Both the position numbers and the translations under genes were made by a program. The notes beneath the pieces were generated by a model, which saw only the letters and a list, made by a program, of their open reading frames with translations, was not told the origin of the DNA and ran no database searches. Positions 39,209-48,600 of a stretch of DNA of 55,178 nt are shown here, piece after piece. Source of the DNA: Phycisphaeraceae bacterium (GTDB lineage: Bacteria > Planctomycetota > Phycisphaerae > Phycisphaerales > Phycisphaeraceae); assembly GCA_029260615.1 (NCBI GenBank), contig JAJDCX010000024.1, positions 1-55,178 on the forward strand. Reading direction: 5' to 3'. Each line of letters begins with the position of its first letter. The first letter of the stretch is position 1.

Positions 39209-41383
39209 ATGAAGCAGCTAGTTGTTTCTGTAGCGGTGTTTATCATGTCGGCGTCATCGGTTTTGGGGGCGACCAATTGGCTACCGACCATTCCCGTGGG
39301 TACCACCGAGGTCAAACTCGACCTGCACTCAGCTGGGTTTAATACCAACGTTCTGGGCGTCGATCAGATCATCCCGACAAAGTTAGCCCCCATCCCTGAC
39401 GGCAGTGGCCGGATGGTGGTCAGCACGATGGGCGGGCTGTTTCGGATCATGGATGCCGACGGCAACATCTCGGCGGCCAATAGTGGGGTCTATCTGAATA
39501 CCAATACGGCCGAGACCAGTATCGCGCCATTTGCCTACGGCGTAACCAGTCTTGCGTTCCACCCTGATTTCTCCAACAACGCGGCTGCTGGGTTTGGCAA
39601 ATTCTACACACTGGTGACCGAGGCTCCCAAGGCCCCCGCCGGCTACGACTTCACCCCCGTGCTTGCCCCCGCCGTAGTCGATCCGGGCGACGCCCACGCC
39701 GCGGTGCTGGTGGAATACACCGTTGATCCGGGATCGATCGGATCGGATGTCTTGGTAACCAGCGGTGGCGGCCAGAACGTCACTCGGCGCGAGCTGTTCG
39801 TCGCCGAGGAACTAGACAATGAGCACAACTTCGGCGACCTGGCGTTCGACGCCAACGGGCTGCTGTACATCACCACCGGAGACGGGCTTTTCGACTTCAA
39901 CGGCGGGGTCAACCCAGAAGCGCAAAACGCTCAAGAACTCGGCTCCGTGCTGGGCAAGGTCCTGCGGATCGACCCGCTGGGCAACAGCAGCACTAACGGG
40001 AACTACGGCATCGTCGCAAGCAATGTCTTTGCCGCCGACGGCGATGCCAACACCTTGGGTGAGATTTATTCCTACGGGCACCGTAACCCCTGGCGCATCA
40101 GCGTTGACCAAGTGTCCGGAGACGTCATCGTCGGCGAGGTCGGGCACTTCAATATCGAAGAGGTCAACGTCTCGACCAATGGCGGTAACTTCGGCTGGCC
40201 CACGATGGAAGGCTCTTTCCTGATCAATCCGGCAGACGGGTTCGATCTCACGCCGGACGTTGGCGACGTGTTTGCGACGGCCAACGGCATCACGCCTCCC
40301 GTGTTCGAGTATGACCATGAGGACGGGAAATCTGTTACCGGCGGGTTCGTCTACCGTGGCAGTCAGTTTCCGGCACTCCAAGGCAAATACATCTTTGCCG
40401 ACTTCCAGGGCGGTGACGTGGCCACCAGCCAACGCCTGTTCGCCGGTGACCTGGCTACCGGCAGTTTTGAGCAACTGCTTGTCGCCCCCGGTAGTGCGGG
40501 CCTGAATTCACCGGTGAGCTTCGGTGAGGACGTCAACGGTGAGCTCTACGTCGTCTTGATCGACGGGCAGATCCTGTCCATCAACAACCCGGACGGTCCG
40601 GTTGACCCGCTTTCTCCTGTATTGCTGAACCCTGGCTTCGATGACTTCGGCGGGTCGCTGGCTGAATGGGACACTTTCGGATCGAACGCCAGCGCCCGGA
40701 CCGAGGCGGTGCTCAACGGAACACACTCTCTAAAAATCTTTGGTGAATTTAACGGGCAGGAAAACTTCACGGGTGCTTTTCAAGGGATCGCTGTCGTCGA
40801 GGGCATGGATATCACCGCCGACGCCGGCGCGTTTATCCGAAGCCAGGACACACTGTTCGGCAAAGATAACGAGGTCTTCATGAAACTGGAGTACTACAGC
40901 ATCGTTGGTGGGGTCTTCGGGTCGCCAGAGTTCTTAGGTGAGACATCCATACTGATCGCGGACGGCACCACGGCCGAGGACGTCTGGCTTGCCCATCAGA
41001 TCCTCGACACCGCGCCCACCGGCGCGGTGGAGGCGCGGTTGAGCTTCTCGTTCAGGCAACTCAATAACAACAACGGCGCGATTCATATCGATGGTGTTTC
41101 ACTCACCGCCATCCTCATCGGCGATCTCGACGGCGACGGGTTCGTCGGGATCACCGACCTGAATATCGTGCTGGGTGCGTGGAATCAGAACGTCCCGCCG
41201 GGCAATCCCCTTGCGGACCCGTCGGGTGATGGGTTTGTTGGCATCGAAGACCTCAACGTTGTCCTGGGTAACTGGAATGCCGGCACGCCACCACCCGCCA
41301 TAGATTTGTCGACGATCCCGGAGCCGGGGACACTGGCGATATCACTGTTAGCTATGGCCGTGTTTGTTCGGCGTCGTGTGTAA
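39209..41383 (+). CDS. Exported PQQ-dependent sugar dehydrogenase-like protein with dockerin-like repeats and PEP-CTERM tail
   Basis: 724 residues from ATG 39209 (SD GGTGGAG). Signal peptide 1-20. Residues about 25-460 form a glucose/sorbosone dehydrogenase-type six-bladed propeller (HNFGDLAFDANGLLYITTGDG; YGHRNPWRISVDQVSGDVIVGEVG; NGGNFGWPTMEG), which in characterised relatives binds PQQ and oxidises sugars. About 475-640 is a CBM-like beta-sandwich. About 645-705 are two EF-hand/dockerin-like repeats (DLDGDGFVGITDLNIVLG; PSGDGFVGIEDLNVVLG). The tail PEPGTLAISLLAMAVFVRRRV is a PEP-CTERM sorting signal, so the protein is anchored outside by an exosortase. It is convergent with another protein having the same tail type. 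Confidence 0.9.
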   Translation: MKQLVVSVAVFIMSASSVLGATNWLPTIPVGTTEVKLDLHSAGFNTNVLGVDQIIPTKLAPIPDGSGRMVVSTMGGLFRIMDADGNISAANSGVYLNTNTAETSIAPFAYGVTSLAFHPDFSNNAAAGFGKFYTLVTEAPKAPAGYDFTPVLAPAVVDPGDAHAAVLVEYTVDPGSIGSDVLVTSGGGQNVTRRELFVAEELDNEHNFGDLAFDANGLLYITTGDGLFDFNGGVNPEAQNAQELGSVLGKVLRIDPLGNSSTNGNYGIVASNVFAADGDANTLGEIYSYGHRNPWRISVDQVSGDVIVGEVGHFNIEEVNVSTNGGNFGWPTMEGSFLINPADGFDLTPDVGDVFATANGITPPVFEYDHEDGKSVTGGFVYRGSQFPALQGKYIFADFQGGDVATSQRLFAGDLATGSFEQLLVAPGSAGLNSPVSFGEDVNGELYVVLIDGQILSINNPDGPVDPLSPVLLNPGFDDFGGSLAEWDTFGSNASARTEAVLNGTHSLKIFGEFNGQENFTGAFQGIAVVEGMDITADAGAFIRSQDTLFGKDNEVFMKLEYYSIVGGVFGSPEFLGETSILIADGTTAEDVWLAHQILDTAPTGAVEARLSFSFRQLNNNNGAIHIDGVSLTAILIGDLDGDGFVGITDLNIVLGAWNQNVPPGNPLADPSGDGFVGIEDLNVVLGNWNAGTPPPAIDLSTIPEPGTLAISLLAMAVFVRRRV

Positions 41384-41518
41384 GCCAGGCTTCAATCATT
41401 CAGCGTATTACAAGGGTGTTTCACGTTAAACCGATAGCCACCGTGTAAGGTTCGGCTGTGCTCCAAAGGTTGTACACATTGGCTGTCGATTTGGACACGC
41501 TACTGAAGCGATGTCACT

Positions 41519-43492
41519 CTAACGGCGCCGCCTCAAGCCAATCAGGCCCAAGCTCAGCAGCGTGAGCGTGCCGGGTTCAGGGATGTTGACCAGATTCTGT
41601 GGTGGTGTACTGGCGTTCCAGTTACCCAACACGATGTTCAAGTCGGTGATGCCGACGAACCCGTCGCCGGAGGGGTCGCCCGAGGTGAGGTCGCCTTCCG
41701 TGACGGTCTGGTTCCAGTTGCTTAGCACCAGGTTCAGGTCGGTGATGCCGACGAACCCGTCGCCGTCGAGGTCGCCGTCCAGCAGGGCCGGCGGGGTGAG
41801 TGAGCCGTTGGAGTTGTACGCGACATCGTCCAGGAAGAATGTCGCGTTGCCGGCCCCGTGGAAGAAGATCGAGTCTAGGCTGAGTGTTGGCCCGGTGATA
41901 AGGCCGTCGCCGTTGGCCCAGTCTTCCCACTGCAAGTCGTTATCCAGATCCCATTGGTAGAGGTGCCACTGCCCATCCGCGGTGACGGGCTTAAGCAGGC
42001 CACGGTCCGCGGAAAGCGGATCATCTAAACCGATCTGCACGGTCATCCCGGGGCTGTTCGTCATCAGCCAGAAGCCGATCCAGCCCTGGGCGTCAATGGC
42101 GACGTTGTTCCCTGGGTCGCCAACGCCTGAGACGTGCCGAAGCATCCATCCCCCTGCGTCCCCATCGACAAAGATCCGTTGCGAGGCGATGCCTTCGTGT
42201 GCCTCCGCGGTATCACGGTCGGCGGTTGCGCTGTTGATGCCGCGGTTGCTGCCGGAGAAAGTCGGGCTGGCGTAGAGCGTGCCCTCGTCCGCCTCGAAAT
42301 CGACCAGCGGAACGATCGTGCCTCCGGGCGGTGGTGGCTCGGTGTTGACGGTCGAGTCGATGAAAGCTTGGATGTTGTTACGTTTGTCTATGCCGAGTTG
42401 GCCGTCCTTAAACAGCGTGTTGTAGGAGAACATGGTGGACCCGTTGGCCCCTGCGCCGTGGATCGTCTGTAGCTGCTGGACGATAAGGTCCGCGTCATTG
42501 TGGAGGTAGGGCCCAAGCCCCGGCGCGATGAGCGTGTTAGTCTGGATGTTCATCGTGTTCTGGATGTTTGGTTGCAGCAACTGGTTGTTCGTGCTGCTGA
42601 GGTAGATCATCGGCATGGCGATATCTAACAGGTCGTTTTCGAGCCAGGTACGGTACTCCTGCAAGTAATTGTTGGTCCCGATGTCCGGGTCGCGCCAGAC
42701 GGCGGCAGAGAGCTGGGCGTTGGGGTCGGCGGCTTTCACGGTGGTTTGCAGATCGCCGACCAGGTCGGTGATACGGTCGCGGATGTATTGCTGGTAGGCC
42801 CCCACATTTGACGGGTTGGCGGCGTCAAGGCCGGTAGCGGTTTGGAACATCGCGTGAGACTGGGCGTCGTGCGGCAGGTCACTGTGTGCGATGCTTCCGA
42901 TGTAGCGGATGTAGTCAAGGTGCAGACCATCGACATCGTAATTGCTAACGATGTCGTCGGCGACGTTGTTGACGTGTTGCTGCCATTGTGGGTTGATCGG
43001 GTTGGCTATGACGTAGCCGGACTTCAGCGGCTGAAGGTTGCCGTTGAGGTCTTCGACGCGGTAGCTGGGGTTGGTGTGGTACCAGGGGTGGGGGATCGCG
43101 CTGGAGGTGCTCGGTGCTGTGGTGCCGTTCCACAGGGGCATGGTGTTGATCCATGCGTGGAGTTTCATGTCGTTGGCGTGTGCTGCATCGATTGCGGTTT
43201 GTAAGGGGTCCCAACTCGCGGTGCCAGCGTATTGGGGCTCGAAGTTGGAGTTGTAGTAGGCGTCACCCTGGCCTCTGACTTGGAAGACCAGGTCGGTGAT
43301 GCCCATACTCGCGGCATCGGCGACGATTTGTTGGACGCCGACCGGGCCGAGGTTTCTGTACTCGAACCGGCTGACCCACAGGCCTCGGAAGTCGGCGAAG
43401 TCGCCCGTAGTCGCCGCGTTGGCACTCTGGGGCAGGCACGCCAACAACCCAGCGATCAGGCAAGTCATACACAGGATCGAAGTTCGAGGCAT
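41519..43492 (-). CDS. Exported GH10-like (DUF187/GHL10) glycosidase with dockerin-like repeats and PEP-CTERM tail
   Basis: 657 residues, signal peptide to about 26 (ANA). Residues about 35-390 form the GHL10 barrel (RGLWVSRFEYRN; VFQVRGQGDAYYNS; LHAWINTMPLWNG; VDGLHLDYIRYIG; LDIAMPMIYLS), related to amidase-activating or glycan-cleaving bacterial proteins. About 395-560 is a CBM-like sandwich (VPLVDFEADEGTLY). About 580-640 hold two EF-hand/dockerin-like repeats nearly identical to those in the convergent gene. The tail is PEPGTLTLLSLGLIGLRRRR, a PEP-CTERM signal. Likely anchored outside and acting on a surface polysaccharide. Confidence 0.88.
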   Translation of the reverse strand: MPRTSILCMTCLIAGLLACLPQSANAATTGDFADFRGLWVSRFEYRNLGPVGVQQIVADAASMGITDLVFQVRGQGDAYYNSNFEPQYAGTASWDPLQTAIDAAHANDMKLHAWINTMPLWNGTTAPSTSSAIPHPWYHTNPSYRVEDLNGNLQPLKSGYVIANPINPQWQQHVNNVADDIVSNYDVDGLHLDYIRYIGSIAHSDLPHDAQSHAMFQTATGLDAANPSNVGAYQQYIRDRITDLVGDLQTTVKAADPNAQLSAAVWRDPDIGTNNYLQEYRTWLENDLLDIAMPMIYLSSTNNQLLQPNIQNTMNIQTNTLIAPGLGPYLHNDADLIVQQLQTIHGAGANGSTMFSYNTLFKDGQLGIDKRNNIQAFIDSTVNTEPPPPGGTIVPLVDFEADEGTLYASPTFSGSNRGINSATADRDTAEAHEGIASQRIFVDGDAGGWMLRHVSGVGDPGNNVAIDAQGWIGFWLMTNSPGMTVQIGLDDPLSADRGLLKPVTADGQWHLYQWDLDNDLQWEDWANGDGLITGPTLSLDSIFFHGAGNATFFLDDVAYNSNGSLTPPALLDGDLDGDGFVGITDLNLVLSNWNQTVTEGDLTSGDPSGDGFVGITDLNIVLGNWNASTPPQNLVNIPEPGTLTLLSLGLIGLRRRR

Positions 43493-43639
43493 CGTGGTAA
43501 CCTTGTGCTTTTAGGAGGTCTAGAAACCAAGCAGGCAGGGGTCATCATATTACATAATAACCGGCCATGGCCTCCCATTCCAGCGAAAACAAGGGGGACA
43601 AGTGATAAAAGATGTATTTATCTGATATGTGGCGGTTGT

Positions 43640-44188
43640 CTAGCGATCTGGAGCCGCTTCGCTTCGTTGGTCAGCCAGGGTCTTGGGGCGTTGGCCCAGC
43701 CGGGGCTTGTGTCGGCCGATCACGATGACCACGACCAAGGCCAGTACAGCCAGATCGACGGTGAGTGTGAAGTGCCGCATCAACTCGGCCACCTGTTCCA
43801 GTTTTCCGGCCGCAAGAGCCTCGCGGGCGTGATGGATCAGCCAACGCCCCGTGAGATGCAAGGCCGGGAGCGTCAGAATCAACAGCACAACCTTGACCTG
43901 GAACCAACGCATCTTCAAGAAAACCTTGGGGTGCTGCCAAAACAAGAGCACGCCAAACAGGATCACGCACATGACCGCAGGCACGATCAGCCGCAGGAAC
44001 AGTGTGCTGGTGGTTGCGATGATGTGCGACCATTGCTCGTGAGTCTGTGGATCACTGGCGTGAAGCAGGACGGCTGCGCCGAGGAACCCGCCGAACAGGG
44101 CGCCAACCGAAAGGATCTTGGGGATCAGTAGCCAGGGCCTGATGCCGCGTCCGGGGCGGCGGCCGTGCTTGTTTTTGTGTCCGGTCAT
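43640..44188 (-). CDS. Four-TM membrane protein, CopD-like
   Basis: 182 residues: a basic N-terminus (KNKHGRRPGRGIRP), then four TM helices (LLIPKILSVGALFGGFLGAAVLL; LFLRLIVPAVMCVILFGVLLFW; FQVKVVLLILTLPALHLTGRWLI; LTVDLAVLALVVVIVIG). The FLKMRWFQVKVVLL segment and the His/Arg in HLTGRWLIHHAREAL resemble the CopD/HemJ-type fold also suggested for 28418-28873. Function is unproven; copper handling or a haem-related role are candidates. It is divergent from the lipid-linked sugar transferase, 67 bp away. Confidence 0.7.
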   Translation of the reverse strand: MTGHKNKHGRRPGRGIRPWLLIPKILSVGALFGGFLGAAVLLHASDPQTHEQWSHIIATTSTLFLRLIVPAVMCVILFGVLLFWQHPKVFLKMRWFQVKVVLLILTLPALHLTGRWLIHHAREALAAGKLEQVAELMRHFTLTVDLAVLALVVVIVIGRHKPRLGQRPKTLADQRSEAAPDR

Positions 44189-44255
44189 GCGGGGAGTTTA
44201 CCGGGTTCCGTCGGGCCCGGTTTGCCAAGCGGCAAGGGTGCGTATCCAATAGGGC

Positions 44256-45377
44256 ATGATCTGGGTATGTCTATTAATGGCGTGTGTGGCGTTCGTGGTG
44301 AGTTTCCCGCTGGCGGGGTTGATGCTGACGGCCAGTCGGCGTCTAGGCTTGGTGGACCCGTCGGGGTTTGAGAGCCATAAACGTCACGCCCGCGAGGTGC
44401 CAAACACCGGTGGGGTCGCGATCTTCGCCGGCCTAGCGATCCCGATGGCGGCCGCGCTGCTTGGGGTCTGGCTGGTCCCGGAGAACTGGTGGGCGAAGAA
44501 CATGCCCGCCGTGGCCGAGCACCTTACGGGGCTGAGGCGAACCACGTCGATGGGCGGTGGGGTTCTCACCGCGGTCTGTGTGCTGCATGTGATGGGACTG
44601 ATCGACGACCGCCGGGCGCTTGGGCCTTGGATCAAGCTTGGGGTGCAGTTGATCGTCGCCGTCGGGCTGACCACGCTCTGCGACGTGCGGGCGCTACAGT
44701 TCCTGGATAACTACGGCTGGTGGGGGTTGTGGGCCAGTTCGGCGGTCAGCGTGGCGTGGATCACAGCGATCATCAACGCCATGAATTTTCTTGACAATAT
44801 GGACGGCCTAAGCGGGGGCGTCGGTGCGGTCATCGCAGGGCTTTACCTTGCTGCTACTTTGATCGGCGGGCAATGGTTCGTCGCGGCTCTGGCGGCGCTG
44901 CTGCTGGGATCACTGCTTGGTTTCCTGGCGTTTAACTTTCCCCCGGCCAGGCTCTTCATGGGCGACGCCGGCTCGCTGGTGATCGGCGCGGTGCTGGCGG
45001 TGATTTCGGTCCGCACAACCTACTTCGACCCGACCTCCCCAGCCCCCACGCTGGGGCACTGGTACGGCGTGCTGATGCCGCTGATGGTCATGGCGATCCC
45101 CCTGTACGATCTGACCAGTGTGACACTGATCCGCATTAGGCAGGGGCTCAGCCCGTTCAAGGGGGACCACAACCACTTCTCGCATCGGCTGGTCCGTCGG
45201 GGGTTGAGCCAACGCAGGGCCGTGCTGGTGGTCTGGGCGTGTACCCTGGCGTGCGGCCTGGGTGGGGTGGTGCTGGGGTCACTGGAACAATGGCAAGCCG
45301 TGCTAGTGGCCTGCCAGTCTGTGGCGATCATCATCATGCTGGCGGCGATGGACAGCCGGGGCCGCCGGCGACAATGA
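44256..45377 (+). CDS. Undecaprenyl-phosphate sugar-1-phosphate transferase (WecA/MraY-type GT4)
   Basis: 373 residues, about eleven TM helices. It loads a sugar-1-phosphate from a UDP-sugar onto undecaprenyl phosphate to start a surface polysaccharide. Catalytic features: the Asp pair in GLIDDRRALGPW, NFLDNMDGLSGG (metal/nucleotide-binding Asp), FMGDAGSLVIG, and the HNHFSHRLVRRGLSQR cytoplasmic loop (GDHNHFSHRL is the WecA-type HxH loop). Classed nearer WecA than MraY because it lacks MraY's peptide-substrate context and any mur neighbours. The start codon is near a poor SD. Confidence 0.9.
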   Translation: MIWVCLLMACVAFVVSFPLAGLMLTASRRLGLVDPSGFESHKRHAREVPNTGGVAIFAGLAIPMAAALLGVWLVPENWWAKNMPAVAEHLTGLRRTTSMGGGVLTAVCVLHVMGLIDDRRALGPWIKLGVQLIVAVGLTTLCDVRALQFLDNYGWWGLWASSAVSVAWITAIINAMNFLDNMDGLSGGVGAVIAGLYLAATLIGGQWFVAALAALLLGSLLGFLAFNFPPARLFMGDAGSLVIGAVLAVISVRTTYFDPTSPAPTLGHWYGVLMPLMVMAIPLYDLTSVTLIRIRQGLSPFKGDHNHFSHRLVRRGLSQRRAVLVVWACTLACGLGGVVLGSLEQWQAVLVACQSVAIIIMLAAMDSRGRRRQ

Positions 45378-45685
45378 GCGGGGAAAGGGAGCAGCCGGTG
45401 ATGGAGTGAGGTGAGGGAGTTGTGAGGCGGGGCAGTTTTTCACTTCTACCCCAGAACCTTGCCCCGGCGGAGTAAGTCGTTTTGACTGCCGTAACGTGAT
45501 GGGGCCTGGACGGGCATACGCCTGTTTCGAGGTGGTCTTTTAAACTGCTGTTACCCATACGATCAATCCCGGTATTCCCCGGTATTGTGACGATCTCTGC
45601 AGAGGGAGCGGTGGGGCGTTGAGATAAAAAAAGCCCACGTTCATTGAACGTGGGCTTGGGTGTTGTGCTGAGGAATAGCTTTCCG
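45378..45685. other. 308-bp spacer between convergent genes
   Basis: No gene. Holds a G-rich purine tract (45378-45425), a CCCGGTATT direct repeat (45569 and 45579), and the secretin terminator at its right end. Confidence 0.5.
45626..45657 (-). terminator. Intrinsic terminator of the secretin gene
   Basis: On the minus strand AAGCCCACGTTCA/TGAACGTGGGCTT forms a 13-bp perfect stem followed by a run of Ts (45626-45630), 28 bp after the secretin stop. Confidence 0.9.
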
Positions 45686-48600
45686 TTAGCGGAGGCTGTT
45701 GCTGATATTGAACTTCCCGGGATCCTGCATCAGGCCGGGGAACTGCTGGTCTTCGATCTCGGACTGCAGGATGATCGTGGGCTTGACCAGGATCAGCAGT
45801 GTCCGTTGGTCCTTGGTCGTGGCGGAGTTGGTGAACAGCCGGTTGAACACCGGGAGCTTTGATAGGACCGGTACGCCGGACTCGATCTCGACCTCGCCTA
45901 CCAGCCGTTGGCCGCCGATCAGGAGGGTGCCCTGATCGGGGATGCTGACGGTGGTGGCGATGCTGGTGATCTGAAGCTCGGGGACAGTGATGGCGGCCGT
46001 CGGCAGGTTGATGATGACGTTGTTGGTGCCGTTGTCTGTATTGGTATCTTGGCCGCCGCCGCTGGTTTGGAAGGTGGGGGTACCTATGATGGTTGCCAGA
46101 CTCGGGCGGAGGGTCAGTGTGACGTAGCGTCGATCGGCGCTGATCGTGCCCTCGACGTCCAGGACGACGCCGGACTGGATCACGCTGAGCGTGGGGTCGA
46201 AGCCGATGGAGTCGGGGATGGGTTCGAGATCGCTGACGAAAGCCTGCTGCTTGGCGACGATAACAAACGCCCGCTGACCATTAGAGAGGGTGAGCCTGGG
46301 AGCGGTCAGTGAGAGCGATCGCTTGTTGGCCTGGGTAGCTCTGACCAGGAGGTTGACTTGCAGGTCTTCCAGGAATGAGACGCTGAAGTCCATCGCTCTG
46401 CCGGTATTTGGAGAGAACCCGACGCCGGGGACAAAGATGCCCGGGCCGTCGCCGCTAGTGGTGGGTCTGTTAAACGGCGAGGAGCCGACAGCGGTGTCTG
46501 TTGAAGAGTTGCCAATAAGACCGAAGCTGTCTTGTGCGAACTTGATGGGCCCGAAACTCGAGCCGATTTCGTTGATCTGGACATCCAGGTCGAAGCCGGT
46601 CTCTTCCAGGAAGTTCTCGTCGACGAGGAGGAACCGGGCTTCCACGGAGATCTGCCCGGAGCGTATCTCGCGGAGTTGTGACAGCAGCCCAATGATGTTG
46701 CGGTGGTTATCCGGGGTGCTCTTGACCACCAGATTGCCGTTGAGTTCGTCGAGGCTGGAGACATCGCCACCGTTGACAGACCATTCGTTGAAGTCGCCGA
46801 CGGTCTCGGTGATGAGTGTGGTGATCTGCTCGATTAGTTCCTCGCGTGTGGGCAGCTCTTCGTCATCTTCATCATCCGAGTCCCCGAAGATCCCGCCACC
46901 GCCACCGCCACCGCCGCCACCGCCACCGCCGCCACCGCCACCTGAGCTTGTGTTGCTCAGGGCTTCGGTGAGGTCGAAACTCGGTGCATCGGTGAAATTA
47001 GGCACCTGCACAAGCAGGTCGCGGATGTCGTAGACGCGGGTATCCGTGGTCTTGCTGAGGTCACGAACGGTCGAGATATTGACGACGCCTTCGATGATCG
47101 AGAAGCTGATCGGGTCAAACTCGCTGCCGACCTGTTGGAGGACCAGCCGAAGCGCCTGCTCGGTTGGGACGTTGTTGAGGGTGAGTGTAATCAGGGAGTC
47201 CTGATCAACGCCTGCGGCCTCAAGCACCGGCCAGTTGACGAAGAAGTTGACGCCCGTGGTGTTACGAAGGTAGTCGATGACATTAGCCAGTCGGTTGGCC
47301 TCGAAGCTAATAGGGACGGGCTCTTTGAGCTGTGAGGAGACCCGTCGATCGGCCTCGGACTCACCGCCGGAGACATCTTGGCTGGTAAGACGGGTGAACG
47401 AGATCTCGGGCCAGTCCGCCGGGTAACGCAGCAACTCTTCGTAGGGGATCGAGGTCTCGTCGTTGATCACGCTCTGACGGGCGATAAGCAGGTCCCGCTC
47501 CCGGCGGGCGTCCCGGGCGTCAACCACGACCTTGGTGTCCTCGATCATTTCTTTGATCGCGTTGACCGCCACGTCGTTGGCGTCCAGGAACAACGCCTGG
47601 TCCAGAAGTTCCAGGGCCTGTGCGTACTTCATGTCGCGCTGCAGAGCCATGGCCCGGCGGAGGAGCCGTTGAATCTCTTCGTCTTTCTCCTGCTCGGCAA
47701 CGGCGCGGGCGATATCTTCTTTGTTCGCGCGATCGTCTTCTTGCTGCTGCATGTCCTGAGTCGTTGCTACCGCTCGTTGACGCTCGATGACCGCAGAGAG
47801 AGACTCGGCTTGGCCGCGTAGCTGGCGGTAGGTCTCGGGGGCCAGGAACCGCTGATTGCGGTCCAGCACAACCTTGGCATCGGCGACGGCGTCGAATGCT
47901 GCTGCGAAGTTGCGTTCGCTGACCCGTTGGTTGGCGAGGTTCATCGACTGGCTGAACTCGGCCTGAACTTCCTGGGCCTTGACCTTCTCGCGCTGGATGA
48001 TCTCCGGGACCAGTCCCTGCGGTGCCAAGCCCTTGTTCTGCAGCGAAATCGCGGCAGAGAGCTGTTGTTTGATCTGCTTGTTTTCCGGGTCCAACTCGGC
48101 GGCTTGCTTGTACCGTTCGATCGCTAGGCGGAGTTGGCCGTTGGCCTGGGCCTGCTGGGCTTCGGCGACCTTCTGCTGGGCGTATCCCAGGCGGACCTGA
48201 CGCAGTAGGTCCTGTGAAGGCTCTTGGGTTACTTGGGCATGTTCGGACTCGACTGGGGCGGTCACTTCATCAGCGGCCACGACCGTCGCTACCGGGGCCG
48301 CACCCCGGAACGAGGCGTCCTGCTGTTCAACTTCTACCGCTGGCTGGCTGGCCTCAACGCTTTGGATTGGCTGTTGAGTAGCTTCAACCTCGGCCTTTGG
48401 CTCCGTGGCGGGGGCGGGTTGCGAGGCAGCGTTCTTGTCGATGGCACTGACCAAGCTGTCCAAGCGGGCCTGGTTACGCCAGCCAAGCACGACACCACTT
48501 GCCTGGATCAACTGCACATGGGCTTGGGCATCTCTGTAACGCCCAGCCTCCAAGGCCATCGATGCCAGGTCAAGATGCTCTTTCGCTGCGTTTATCGCGG

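Noticed and set aside
46290..47033. 247-codon plus-strand frame inside the secretin gene
   Set aside because: Antisense shadow containing a Pro run created by the poly-Gly microsatellite.
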